Source: an uncultured Pseudomonadota bacterium | Lineage (GTDB): Bacteria > Pseudomonadota > Gammaproteobacteria > Xanthomonadales > Ahniellaceae | Direction: 5' to 3' | Assembly (NCBI GenBank): GCA_937996755.1 | Contig: CALKUS010000129.1 | Location: forward strand, 1-11,624 | Length of the DNA: 11,624 bases | Shown: piece by piece, positions 1 through 7,227 of the stretch | How positions within the stretch are numbered: the first letter of the stretch is position 1 | How the letters are laid out: the number at the start of each line of letters is the position of its first letter | Position numbers and translations under genes: made by a program | Notes under the pieces: model-generated | The model's database searches: none | What the model saw: only the letters and a program-made list of their open reading frames with translations | Told to the model about the DNA's origin: nothing

Positions 1-281
1 AAGCGAAGTGGTACAGCCGCTGCGCTCCACGCCCCGAGGGTGCGAAGGCGTGGCGACGCTACGAAGCGAAGTGGTACAGCCGCTGCGCTCCACGCCCCGA
101 GGGTGCGAAGGCGTGGCGTCGCCTCGAAGCGAAGTGGTACAGCCGCTTCGCCCCACGCCCCCACGGTGCGAAGGCGTGGCGTGGCGACGGAGTGAACTGG
201 TACCGCCGCTGCGCTCCACGCCCCGAGGGTGCGAAGGCGTGCGCCGCCTCGAAGCGAAGTGGCGCAGCCGCTTCGCTGCCG
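1..281. repeat. 63-bp tandem repeat array, about 4.4 copies, cut by the contig start
   Basis: Units start at 1, 64, 127, 190 and 252. The spacing is 63, 63, 63 and 62 bp, and the fifth unit is partial. Each unit opens with AAGCGAAGTGGTACAGCCGC (diverged in unit 4) and closes with a variable 8-9 bp. Each holds a hairpin with arms CCACGCC and GGCGTGG (28-34 / 47-53 in unit 1). Units 3 and 5 add a second potential stem, GCGAAG / CTTCGC. Units 1 and 2 are nearly identical and units 3-5 diverge. The array lies just downstream of the stop codon of the minus-strand gene at 296, so it may act in 3' end formation. The window begins inside the array, so the true copy number may be larger. The plus-strand reading (21 residues per unit) has no stops, but nothing supports it as a gene. 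Confidence 0.9.
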
Positions 282-295
282 GCCGCGCGAATGCC

Positions 296-2749
296 TTACA
301 CCTTGGTGCCCGCGAAATCGAAGTTGGCGTCCGCGCTCCATGGCGCGAAGACGTCGGCCTGCACGTAGTGCACGCCGAGTTTCAGCAGCTCGGCGAATTC
401 GCGTGCGTCGCGCACGCCGGTCGCGATGACCACCTTGCCGTGCTTCGCGGCTTCGACCACGAGACGTCCGCGCTCGTTGCCCCAGGCGACGCTCGTGCCG
501 GCATCGGGCGCCGCGGCGGGCGCGTTGAGCTTCAACGCGGCAATGCCCAGCGTGCGCACGATGCGCACGTGCGCGTCGCCGCCTTCCAGGCCGCTCACGC
601 AGAGACGGCAGCCCACCAGGCGCAGCGATTCGACCGCGGCCGCGAGCTTCGTCGCGTCGCCGGACAGCTCCTCGACGGCCAGCTCCAGCGCAATCGACGC
701 CGGCGCGAGCGCGCGCGCCTGCAGCTCCGCGGCGAGCCACGGCGCGAACGCGGGGTCGAGCGCGCTTTCGATCGCGATCGGCAGGAACAGGCGCATCTCG
801 TCGCCGCGCTGCACGCGCTCGGCGAGCACCGCGAGCGCGCGTCGTACGCACTGGCGGTCGCACCCGGGCACGGCACCGAGCTCGCGTGCGATCGCGCGCA
901 GGCGCGTGGCCGGTACTTCGAGCCGCTGCGTCGCCCGCGGTGCGATCAGGCCGAAGCGCACGCCGTACTGGCCCGAGAGCTCGCCCGTGAGCGGCACGAG
1001 CGGCTGGTATTCCGGCTTCACGGCCTCGGGGATGAGATGGCCGCGCAGCAGCGCGCGCGCGAGCCGCTGCGCGGGATCCTCGTGCGCCGCGTCGCTGGTC
1101 GCACGCGGGCTTTCGAACGCCACGCGCGAGCCGTCGCGCGACTGCAGGTCGCGCCCGCGCTTGCGCGCTCGGCGCACGATGGCGTCGAGCGATTCCGGTG
1201 TGGCGGTGACGCGCACGCCGGAGACCACGACGTCGAGCTTGAGCGGTGCCTCCGCGTCCAGCCACTTCCGGCCGGCGACCAGGTTGCGCAGCGCCTCGAG
1301 CCTCTCCTTGAGCTGCACGTCGCCTTCGCCACGGACGATCGTGAGGAATCCCAGCTCGCCGAACGCGCAGACCGGCCGCGCGAGCATCGGCTCCGCCGCG
1401 AGTGCCGCCGCGATCTGCTGCGACAGCGTGCCGAGCTGGACGAGGCCGAGCTCGTCGCGGAGCTTGTCCTCGTGCCACGGCCCGAGCCAGGCGAGGCACG
1501 AGGCCTCCGTTTCGGTCGTATCGACGCAGCGGCGCAGCTCTTCGAGGAACGCGGTGCGGCTCACGAGGTGGCCGCGGCGCTCGGCGCGCGCGCCGAGCTC
1601 GCCGCGCGACGGCAACATGCGCGCGCGGCGGATGCGTGTCTCCACCTCGACCAGCAGGTGGCGCGGCTTGACCGGCTTCGTCATGAAGTCGTCGCCGCCC
1701 ATGCGGATGGCGTCGAAGCGCTTGTCGAGGTCGGTCTCGCCGGACAGGAACACGATCGGCAGGAACGCATATTCCGGCCGCTCGCGGATCAGCTGCGCCA
1801 CCTCGATGCCGTTCATCCCCGGCAGGTAGAGGTCGAGCAGCACGAGGTCGGGGCGGAACTCCGCGATCGCCGGGAAGACCTCCTCGGGCGTCAGGCAGAT
1901 GCGCGAAGTGATGCCGCGGTGGCGCAGTACGTTTTCGCAGAAGATCGCCTGCGCGCGGTCGTCCTCGACCACGAGCACGCGGTAGTCGAGGTTGCGCTGC
2001 TGCGCGAGCAGCTCGTCGAGCCGCATCGCGATCGCGCCCGGCTCGCGCGAATCGAGCACGAGGTCGGCGCCGGCGCGCAGCGCGAACAGGTTTCGCCCGT
2101 GGTCGAGCCCTTCGCCGAGCACGACGCACACGGAGCGGCCCTTGGCCTCCCCGCGCACCTGCTCCACGCGGTCCACGATCTGGTCCAGCTCGGCGATGCG
2201 CGTGCCGTCGACGATGATCGCGTCGGGCAGGCTCTCGTCGATCAGCGCGAGCGCCTGCGCCGGCTGCTCGCACGGGCGAACGACGTAGCGATGCTGGCCG
2301 AGCTGTGCCGCGAGCCCCGGCACTTCCGCTTCGCGCGGGCGCAGGTAGACGAGCACGCGCAACTCGGCCGGGCGTTGCCGCGGCACGATGCGGCCGCCCG
2401 CGACGGCTGTGCCGAGCGCCTCGACCAGCTCGTTGAGGCGCTGGCGCTGCGAATTCGAGGGATAGAGGCGGCCCTCGACGAACGTGCAGAGGTAGACGGC
2501 GGCCTCGACGGCCGGCTCGGCGATTTCGCGCGCGGACAGTTGCTCGGCGCTCGCGGAGATGCGTTCGAGCTCTTCGTACTGCGCGAGCGCAGCCATCGCG
2601 TTCCAGCTGCCGGACTGCAGCTCGTGCCAGCTTTCGACCAGCCCGCGCACGCGCTCCTTCAGCGCGGGCAGCGGTCGCGAACCTGCCGTGCCGGCGCTCG
2701 CGTCGCCCGCCGCGCTCGTCGCCGGCGCGTCCTGTCCGTTCCCTGCCAT
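296..2749 (-). CDS. Response regulator with pseudo-receiver, receiver, and degenerate GGDEF and EAL domains
   Basis: This is an 817-residue cytosolic signalling protein with no membrane segment. Residues 27-112 are helical and unrecognised, with no HPt-type phospho-histidine motif. Residues 130-250 look like a receiver fold that kept Asp181 but lost the N-terminal acidic pair and the Lys. Residues 257-375 form an intact receiver: Asp263/Asp264, phospho-acceptor Asp306 in LLDLYLPGMNG, Ser336 and Lys358. Residues 393-545 match a GGDEF domain in outline, but the signature is FGELG (463-467). Residues 570-808 match an EAL domain, but EAL reads YGV (595-597), the DDFG segment reads SGLE, and KID reads KLN (740-742). 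It is therefore unlikely to make or cleave c-di-GMP. By analogy with FimX and LapD it could bind c-di-GMP or serve as a protein scaffold, controlled by phosphorylation; that is inference. I chose ATG 2749 because the frame upstream runs into the repeat block at 2817-3121. The ribosome binding site is weak. Confidence 0.85.
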   Translation of the reverse strand: MAGNGQDAPATSAAGDASAGTAGSRPLPALKERVRGLVESWHELQSGSWNAMAALAQYEELERISASAEQLSAREIAEPAVEAAVYLCTFVEGRLYPSNSQRQRLNELVEALGTAVAGGRIVPRQRPAELRVLVYLRPREAEVPGLAAQLGQHRYVVRPCEQPAQALALIDESLPDAIIVDGTRIAELDQIVDRVEQVRGEAKGRSVCVVLGEGLDHGRNLFALRAGADLVLDSREPGAIAMRLDELLAQQRNLDYRVLVVEDDRAQAIFCENVLRHRGITSRICLTPEEVFPAIAEFRPDLVLLDLYLPGMNGIEVAQLIRERPEYAFLPIVFLSGETDLDKRFDAIRMGGDDFMTKPVKPRHLLVEVETRIRRARMLPSRGELGARAERRGHLVSRTAFLEELRRCVDTTETEASCLAWLGPWHEDKLRDELGLVQLGTLSQQIAAALAAEPMLARPVCAFGELGFLTIVRGEGDVQLKERLEALRNLVAGRKWLDAEAPLKLDVVVSGVRVTATPESLDAIVRRARKRGRDLQSRDGSRVAFESPRATSDAAHEDPAQRLARALLRGHLIPEAVKPEYQPLVPLTGELSGQYGVRFGLIAPRATQRLEVPATRLRAIARELGAVPGCDRQCVRRALAVLAERVQRGDEMRLFLPIAIESALDPAFAPWLAAELQARALAPASIALELAVEELSGDATKLAAAVESLRLVGCRLCVSGLEGGDAHVRIVRTLGIAALKLNAPAAAPDAGTSVAWGNERGRLVVEAAKHGKVVIATGVRDAREFAELLKLGVHYVQADVFAPWSADANFDFAGTKV

Positions 2750-2816
2750 CTGCCGCGTCCCTGGTTGCGGATGGCGATTGTCGCGCAATCCCCGCACACC
2801 GGGACAGCGCCCCCGC

Positions 2817-3121
2817 GGAACCTCTGGACAAGTCCCCGCGCGTCGCGTCGGGAATTGTTTGGCCGGCCAGCCAGGCGGGCGTCGCTGCGGCATGGTGGAC
2901 TCCATGCCCAGGACGCTCAACGACGCTGGTCGGCCAAACAAACCCGGCCCGAAGGGTTGCGACGCGGAGAGACTGGTTCAGAGGTTCCAGGGGTTGCCGT
3001 CGTGCGCGCCCGCCACTGCGTTGAACGCCTTGACCGTGGAATCACCACGCCCTGCGGCGTCCGCCTTGTGGCGAGCGCGCACGACGGCAACGCGACGTGG
3101 GGGGACTTGTCCAGAGGTTCC
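2817..3121. repeat. Compound palindromic repeat block (BIME-like)
   Basis: This fills most of the 446-bp gap between two divergent genes. The 21-bp outer arms at 2817-2837 and 3101-3121 are exact reverse complements, beginning GGAACCTCTGGACAAG on the left. A third copy of the end motif, CAGAGGTTCC, lies at 2979-2988, in the same orientation as the right arm; the wider 2971-2988 matches 3104-3121 at 16 of 18 positions. Between the ends are two palindromes. One is centred near 2898 (arms 2856-2872 / 2925-2941, 16 of 17 paired, with a core hairpin GCATGG / CCATGC). The other is centred at 3042 (arms 2993-3016 / 3068-3091, 23 of 24 paired, core CGTGG / CCACG). No coding frame in the gap is convincing. 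It resembles paired REP or MITE-type elements. I do not recognise the family. Confidence 0.8.
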
Positions 3122-3195
3122 TGGGTCCATTGTTGCGTCCGTGACGAACCGGACGGGCGTGCGCTGTACGATGCCCGGCCCGGATCCCGCACGCC

Positions 3196-4575
3196 ATGGC
3201 CGAAGACCCCGAAAACGCGTCGGTCCGCGACATCCTGACGCCCTCGCGGCTGAATGCGCTGGTCCGCGAGCTCGTGGAGGACGCCTTCCCGCTGGTCTGG
3301 CTCGAGGGCGAGCTTTCCAACGTCTCGCGACCGGCCTCCGGGCACGTCTACTTCACCCTTAAGGACGCCGCGGCGCAGGTGCGCTGCGCGATGTTCCGCA
3401 TGAAGGCCATGCGCCTGCGCTTCCGGCCGGCCGACGGCGGCCACGTGCTGGTGCGGGCCCGCGTCAGCCTGTACGAGCCGCGCGGCGAATTCCAGCTCGT
3501 CGTCGAGCACATGGAGGAAGGCGGCGAAGGTGCGCTGCGCCGCGAGTTCGAGCGGCTCAAGGCGAAGCTGGCGGCCGAGGGCCTGTTCGACGCGGCCGCG
3601 AAGCGCGCGTTGCCGCGCTTCCCGCGCCGGCTCGGCGTGCTCACTTCGCCGAGCGGTGCCGCGGTGCGCGACGTGCTCAGCGTGCTCGCGCGACGCAATC
3701 CGCTCGTTGCGATCGACGTGCTGCCGGTTCCCGTCCAGGGCGCCGGCGCGGCGGCGCAGATCGCGGCGATGCTGGCGGCAGCCGCACGCAGCGGTCGCTA
3801 CGACGTGCTGCTCGTCACGCGTGGCGGCGGCTCGCTCGAGGACCTGATGTGCTTCAACGACGAGGCGCTCGCGCGCGCAATTCGCGCGAGTGCCGTGCCC
3901 GTGGTGTCCGCCGTCGGCCACGAAATCGACTTCACGATCGCGGACTTCGTCGCCGACCTGCGCGCAGCGACGCCGTCCGCGGCGGCGGAGCTGCTCGCGC
4001 CCGACCTCGGCGACGTGCAGCGCGAGCTCGCGCGGCGCGCGTCGCGGCTCGGCCAGTGCGTCGAGCGGCGCCTCGAGTCGACGATGCAGAAGCTGGATGC
4101 GCTCGGCGCGCGATTGCAGGCGCGCGGCCCGGTCGGGCGGCTCACGCTCGCGCGCACGCGGCTCGTCGGCCTGGGGCCGCGGCTGGAACGTGCCTTGCGC
4201 GGTGCGTTGCGCGAACGGCGGCAGCGGCTGGAAACGGCACGCGCGCGGCAATCGCGCTGCGATCCGCGCCAGCGCCTCGTGCATTCGCGCGAGCGCCTGG
4301 CGGCGCTGTCCGCACGCCTGTCGCGCTGCACGTCGGCGGCCGTGTCGCGCGCGCGCAGCGCACTCGCCACGTGCGCACGCGGGCTGCATGCCGTGAGCCC
4401 GCTCGCGACGCTCGGGCGCGGCTACGCGATCCTGAAGGACGCGGATGGCGGCCACGTGGTGGCGTCCGTCGCGCAGGCGAAGCCCGACGCGCGCGTGCGC
4501 GCGCTGCTGCGCGACGGCGAGCTCGAGCTGTTGACGATCGCCGTGCGCCCGCGCAAGGAGAACGGAGAGCGGTAA
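3196..4575 (+). CDS. xseA: Exodeoxyribonuclease VII large subunit
   Basis: This is the catalytic large subunit of exonuclease VII, which with XseB degrades single-stranded DNA to oligonucleotides in the cytoplasm (mismatch repair and damage tolerance). The 459-residue length is normal. Residues 10-105 are the N-terminal OB-fold, with LEGELSN at 36-42 and SGHVYFTLKD at 48-57. The core follows with GVLTSPSGAAVRD (147-159), RGGGSLEDLMCFNDE (209-223), SAVGHEIDFTIADF (238-251) and LRAATPSAAAE (255-265). Residues 270-400 are the long Arg-rich coiled-coil region, and the tail has LGRGYAIL (406-413). It is intact. There is no clear Shine-Dalgarno sequence before the ATG at 3196, and a weak -10-like TACGAT lies at 3167-3172. 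xseB is not in this window. The gene points away from the repeat block and converges on the FHA gene. Confidence 0.97.
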   Translation: MAEDPENASVRDILTPSRLNALVRELVEDAFPLVWLEGELSNVSRPASGHVYFTLKDAAAQVRCAMFRMKAMRLRFRPADGGHVLVRARVSLYEPRGEFQLVVEHMEEGGEGALRREFERLKAKLAAEGLFDAAAKRALPRFPRRLGVLTSPSGAAVRDVLSVLARRNPLVAIDVLPVPVQGAGAAAQIAAMLAAAARSGRYDVLLVTRGGGSLEDLMCFNDEALARAIRASAVPVVSAVGHEIDFTIADFVADLRAATPSAAAELLAPDLGDVQRELARRASRLGQCVERRLESTMQKLDALGARLQARGPVGRLTLARTRLVGLGPRLERALRGALRERRQRLETARARQSRCDPRQRLVHSRERLAALSARLSRCTSAAVSRARSALATCARGLHAVSPLATLGRGYAILKDADGGHVVASVAQAKPDARVRALLRDGELELLTIAVRPRKENGER

Positions 4576-4577
4576 GC

Positions 4578-4633
4578 GGATAGCGGGGAGCAGCAAGAGC
4601 AGCATGTGTTGCTCTTGCCGCTCGCCGCTCTCC
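4578..4633. terminator. Strong hairpin between convergent xseA and the FHA gene, likely bidirectional terminator
   Basis: The arms at 4578-4601 and 4610-4633 pair at 21 of 24 positions around an 8-nt loop. The innermost stem is GCAAGAGCA / TGCTCTTGC-like. It starts 2 bp after the xseA stop and ends 13 bp before the FHA gene stop (which reads from the other strand), so it could end transcription from both sides. There is no run of T on either side, so it is not a classic intrinsic terminator. It shares the AGCGGGGAGC..GCAAGAGC sequence with the hairpin at 8694-8766, so it is also a member of a repeat family. Confidence 0.75.
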
Positions 4634-4646
4634 ACTCACGGCTTCC

Positions 4647-5081
4647 CTAATCCTCGAGGTTCGGCAACCGCGCGCGCAGCGTCGTGGCGTCCATCTCCTG
4701 CGTCACGGAGGGCACTGCGCGCTGCTCGCCGCTGGTACGCGGGTCGTCGCCTTCGTCGAACGAGAATTCCAGGACCGGGCCGCCCGAGCCGAGCTGCACG
4801 CGGTCGCCGGCGCGCAGCAGCACGGATCGGCCGATGCGCCGGCCGTTGAGGAACGTGCCGTTGCTGGACAGCAGGTCGGACACGCGGAACAGCGGCGGCT
4901 GCTCCAGCGTCCACTCGATCATGGCGTGGTTGCGGCTCACGACCGTGTCTTCGGTCGGATGGAAGCGCACGTCGCAACCCGGATCCCGCCCGAGCGACAG
5001 CGAAGCATGCCGCGTCAGCGCATGGATTTCCGTCTGGCCGGCGCGGGGACCGGTCATGTAGGTGAGGCGGATGCGGTGCAT
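4647..5081 (-). CDS. Small FHA-domain protein
   Basis: This is a single-domain forkhead-associated protein, a phosphothreonine-peptide reader. With the start at 5081 it has 144 residues. The FHA domain covers about residues 5-107. It carries the recognition-loop residues: GR (31-32) in LSLGRDPGCDVRF, SRNH (49-52), and SSNGTFLNG (72-80). The last 37 residues are acidic and then Thr-rich (SVTQEMDATTLRARL), which might include a phosphorylation target; that is inference. No signal peptide or membrane segment is present. In-frame ATGs at 5129 and 5156 would give 160 or 169 residues. I prefer 5081 because the protein then begins at the first FHA strand, but none of the three has a good ribosome binding site. 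No Ser/Thr kinase or phosphatase gene is in the window. It converges on xseA and diverges from the acetolactate synthase gene. Confidence 0.9.
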   Translation of the reverse strand: MHRIRLTYMTGPRAGQTEIHALTRHASLSLGRDPGCDVRFHPTEDTVVSRNHAMIEWTLEQPPLFRVSDLLSSNGTFLNGRRIGRSVLLRAGDRVQLGSGGPVLEFSFDEGDDPRTSGEQRAVPSVTQEMDATTLRARLPNLED

Positions 5082-5199
5082 GGTCGGCGAACCCGGAACA
5101 TCGGACAGCTTAACGCGGCCATCGTTCATCGCCCGTCGAACGCGTACGAGCGGCATCGTCGGGGCGCCCGGAGGATGGCCGCAAGCCCTTCGGGCGCGG

Positions 5200-5229
5200 T
5201 TGACGCTTCCGTGAGGCGGCGCTCACAAT
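5200..5229 (+). promoter_or_regulatory. Candidate sigma-70-type promoter for the acetolactate synthase operon
   Basis: TTGACG at 5200-5205 and CACAAT at 5224-5229 are separated by 18 bp, upstream of the gene that starts at 5388. Transcription from here would leave a leader of about 150 nt. An exact 12-bp direct repeat, GCCCTTCGGGCG, lies on each side (5185-5196 and 5274-5285). A 7-bp inverted pair, GCGCCCG / CGGGCGC (5164-5170 / 5191-5197), ends just before the -35. The -10 match is only moderate. Confidence 0.4.
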
Positions 5230-5273
5230 CGGGCTCCGCTGCGCCCGGACCGGTACGGCGGTGCGCAACAGGG

Positions 5274-5291
5274 GCCCTTCGGGCGAAGGGC
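5274..5291 (+). promoter_or_regulatory. Leader hairpin upstream of the acetolactate synthase gene
   Basis: GCCCTTCG and CGAAGGGC form a perfect palindrome with a 2-base centre, so a 6-8 bp stem is possible in the leader RNA. It lies about 97 bp before the ATG and is not followed by T residues. It could be a regulatory stem or chance in GC-rich DNA. I recognise no known riboswitch here, and see no ilv-type leader peptide. Confidence 0.3.
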
Positions 5292-5387
5292 ACGGCTGGA
5301 CCCGGCTGCACTCCGGGACGCCGGACGGCGATCGATTCGCGGACGACCCGCCAGCTCCTTCCCGGCGCGGTCAGGGGGGGAGCGCGC

Positions 5388-7028
5388 ATGAAGGCATCGG
5401 ATCTGTTCGTCAGGGCACTGGAAGCCGAGGGCGTCCAGTACGTGTTCGGCATTCCCGGCGAGGAAAACCTCGACCTGCTGGAATCGCTGCGCACGTCGTC
5501 GATCAAGCTGATCCTGACGCGGCACGAGCAGGGTGCGGGCTTCATGGCTGCCACCTACGGCCGCCTGACCGGCAAGGCGGGCGTCTGCCTGGCCACGCTC
5601 GGCCCGGGCGCCACGAATTTCGTCACGGCCGCGGCCTATGCGCAGCTCGGCGCCATGCCGATGCTGATGCTCACCGGCCAGAAGCCCGTGAAGGTCTCGA
5701 AGCAGGGCCACTTCCAGATCGTCGACGTCGTGTCGATGATGCGGCCGCTCACCAAGTACACGAACCAGATCGTCGCGGCGGACAACATCCCGGCGCGCGT
5801 GCGCGAGGCGTTCCGCCGCGCCGAGGAAGAGCGCCCCGGTGCGACGCACATCGAGCTGCCCGAGGACATCGCGCACGAGGAAACGGACGCGATCCTGATC
5901 AAGGCGAGCTATCACCGCCGCCCGATCGCCGACGAAAAGGCCCTGCACCGCGCGGCCGACGCGATCCTCGCCGCGAAGCGTCCCATCCTGATGGTCGGCG
6001 CCGGCGCGAACCGCAAGACTTCCGCGAAGATGCTGCGCGAGTTCGTCGACAAGACCGGCATCCCGTTCTTCACGACACAGATGGGCAAGGGCGTGCTCGA
6101 CGAGGAGCACCCGCTCTGGCTCGGCAACGCCGCGCTGTCGGACGGCGACTTCGTGCACCGCGCGATCGAGCACGCGGACTGCATCATCAACGTCGGCCAC
6201 GATGTGATCGAGAAGCCGCCGTTCTTCATGCGCCGCGGCCTGCGCACGGTCATCCACATCAACTACATCACGGCCGAGGTCGACACCGTCTACTTCCCGC
6301 AGATCGAAGTAACGGGCGACGTCGCGAACGCGATCTGGCGCCTGAAGGACGCGATCGCGCCGCAGAAGCACTGGGACTTCTCGTACTTCGACAAGGTGCG
6401 CGAGGCGCTGCTCAAGCACCTCGATGTCGGCAGCACCGACGACCGATTCCCGATCCATCCGGTGCGCCTGGTGAAGATCATGCGCGAGGAGATGGCGGAC
6501 GACGGCATCGTCTGCCTCGACAACGGCATGTACAAGATCTGGTTCGCGCGGTACTACCGCTGCCGCCAGCCGAACACCATGCTGCTCGACAACGCGCTCG
6601 CGACGATGGGCGCCGGCCTGCCCTCGGCGATGGCCGCGAAGATGGTGCACCCCGACCGCAAGGTGGTCGCCGTCTCGGGCGACGGCGGGTTCATGATGAA
6701 CTCGCAGGAAATCGAGACCGCGGTGCGCCTGAAGCAGAACATCACGCAGATCGTCCTGCGCGACAACGCGTACGGCATGATCAAGTGGAAGCAGGCGAAC
6801 ATGAAGTTCGCCAACTTCGGCATGGACATGGGCAACCCGGACTTCGTGAAGTACGCCGAGTCGTACGGCGCGAAGGGCCACCGCCCGAAGTCCGTGGCGG
6901 AATTCCGCAAGGCGCTGAAGGAGTCGCTGGAGTCGCCGAGCGTCGACCTGATCGACCTCGAGATCGACTACAGCGACAACGATCGCGTGCTGAACAAGGA
7001 AATCCGCGAGCTGTCATCGAAACTCTGA
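5388..7028 (+). CDS. ThDP-dependent acetolactate synthase, large-subunit type (catabolic AlsS-like)
   Basis: This probably condenses two pyruvates to 2-acetolactate with loss of CO2, in the cytoplasm, using thiamine diphosphate and Mg. It has 546 residues, the family's usual length. The N-terminal ThDP domain has GIPGEENLDLLESL (21-34), the activating Glu47 in RHEQGAGFMAATYGRLTGKAG (45-65) and LGPGATN (71-77). The middle domain is about 185-320. The C-terminal ThDP domain has the metal and diphosphate motif GDGG (431-434) through RDNAYGMIKWKQ (458-469), with Asn460. No regulatory small subunit (IlvH/IlvN) follows, unlike biosynthetic IlvBI. The segment GQKPVKVSKQGHFQIVDVV (97-115) differs from what I recall of Bacillus AlsS and Klebsiella BudB, so another 2-oxoacid or aldehyde acceptor is possible. 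ATG 5388 is preceded by a G-rich ribosome binding site (AGGGGGGGAG) at 5373-5382. It is followed after 199 bp by an aldehyde dehydrogenase on the same strand. Confidence 0.9.
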   Translation: MKASDLFVRALEAEGVQYVFGIPGEENLDLLESLRTSSIKLILTRHEQGAGFMAATYGRLTGKAGVCLATLGPGATNFVTAAAYAQLGAMPMLMLTGQKPVKVSKQGHFQIVDVVSMMRPLTKYTNQIVAADNIPARVREAFRRAEEERPGATHIELPEDIAHEETDAILIKASYHRRPIADEKALHRAADAILAAKRPILMVGAGANRKTSAKMLREFVDKTGIPFFTTQMGKGVLDEEHPLWLGNAALSDGDFVHRAIEHADCIINVGHDVIEKPPFFMRRGLRTVIHINYITAEVDTVYFPQIEVTGDVANAIWRLKDAIAPQKHWDFSYFDKVREALLKHLDVGSTDDRFPIHPVRLVKIMREEMADDGIVCLDNGMYKIWFARYYRCRQPNTMLLDNALATMGAGLPSAMAAKMVHPDRKVVAVSGDGGFMMNSQEIETAVRLKQNITQIVLRDNAYGMIKWKQANMKFANFGMDMGNPDFVKYAESYGAKGHRPKSVAEFRKALKESLESPSVDLIDLEIDYSDNDRVLNKEIRELSSKL

Positions 7029-7045
7029 CGCTCGCCTCGCCATTG

Positions 7046-7213
7046 GTCGTCATCCCGGCGAACGCCGGGATCCAGCGCCTTACCGCACCCTCACGTCATT
7101 CCCGCGCAGGCGGGAATCCATTTTCGGGCCGCGGAAGAGCAACATGGATTCCCGCCTTCGCGGGAATGACGGGTGGAAGGACGCTGGATCCCGGCTTGCG
7201 CCGGGATGACGAC
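7046..7213. repeat. Nested palindromic element between the acetolactate synthase and aldehyde dehydrogenase genes
   Basis: This nearly fills the 199-bp gap. The outer arms 7046-7077 and 7182-7213 (32 nt each) pair at 30 of 32 positions. The inner arms 7095-7121 and 7144-7170 (27 nt each) pair at 26 of 27. Each of the four arms is itself a hairpin: CCCGGC / GCCGGG types outside, TTCCCGC / GCGGGAA types inside. The inner unit, around GTCATTCCCGCGCAGGCGGG, is of a type known to be widespread in proteobacterial genomes and similar in style to the dRS3 repeats of Neisseria. The element ends 1 bp before the GGAAGG ribosome binding site (7215-7220) of the next gene. In RNA it could fold into four small hairpins or one long one, affecting read-through or mRNA stability. 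Confidence 0.9.
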
Positions 7214-7227
7214 TGGAAGGTTTCGAC

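Noticed and set aside
1..281. CRISPR array
   Set aside because: The units are contiguous 63-bp near-copies with only 8-9 variable bases. There are no repeat-spacer proportions and no cas genes.
2750..2941. A longer start for the response regulator at 2941
   Set aside because: The added residues are encoded by the palindromic repeat block and by a Pro/Arg-rich stretch with no domain. ATG 2749 begins just before the first helical region.
8..3238. A 1076-residue open frame on the plus strand covering the repeat array and the region antisense to the response regulator
   Set aside because: It has no recognisable domain and is rich in Arg, Ala and His, as antisense frames of GC-rich genes are. 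The opposite strand encodes clear receiver motifs. The stop-free run comes from codon bias plus a repeat length divisible by three.
2917..4635. A 572-residue minus-strand open frame over xseA
   Set aside because: The plus strand has all the XseA motifs. The minus frame has low-complexity Arg/Ala/His composition and no domain.
5274..5291. Intrinsic terminator upstream of the acetolactate synthase gene
   Set aside because: No T-run follows the stem on either strand, and no gene ends there.
5223..6881. A 552-residue minus-strand open frame antisense to the acetolactate synthase gene
   Set aside because: It is antisense to a gene with unmistakable ThDP motifs, and has the Arg/Asp/Val-rich composition of a shadow frame.
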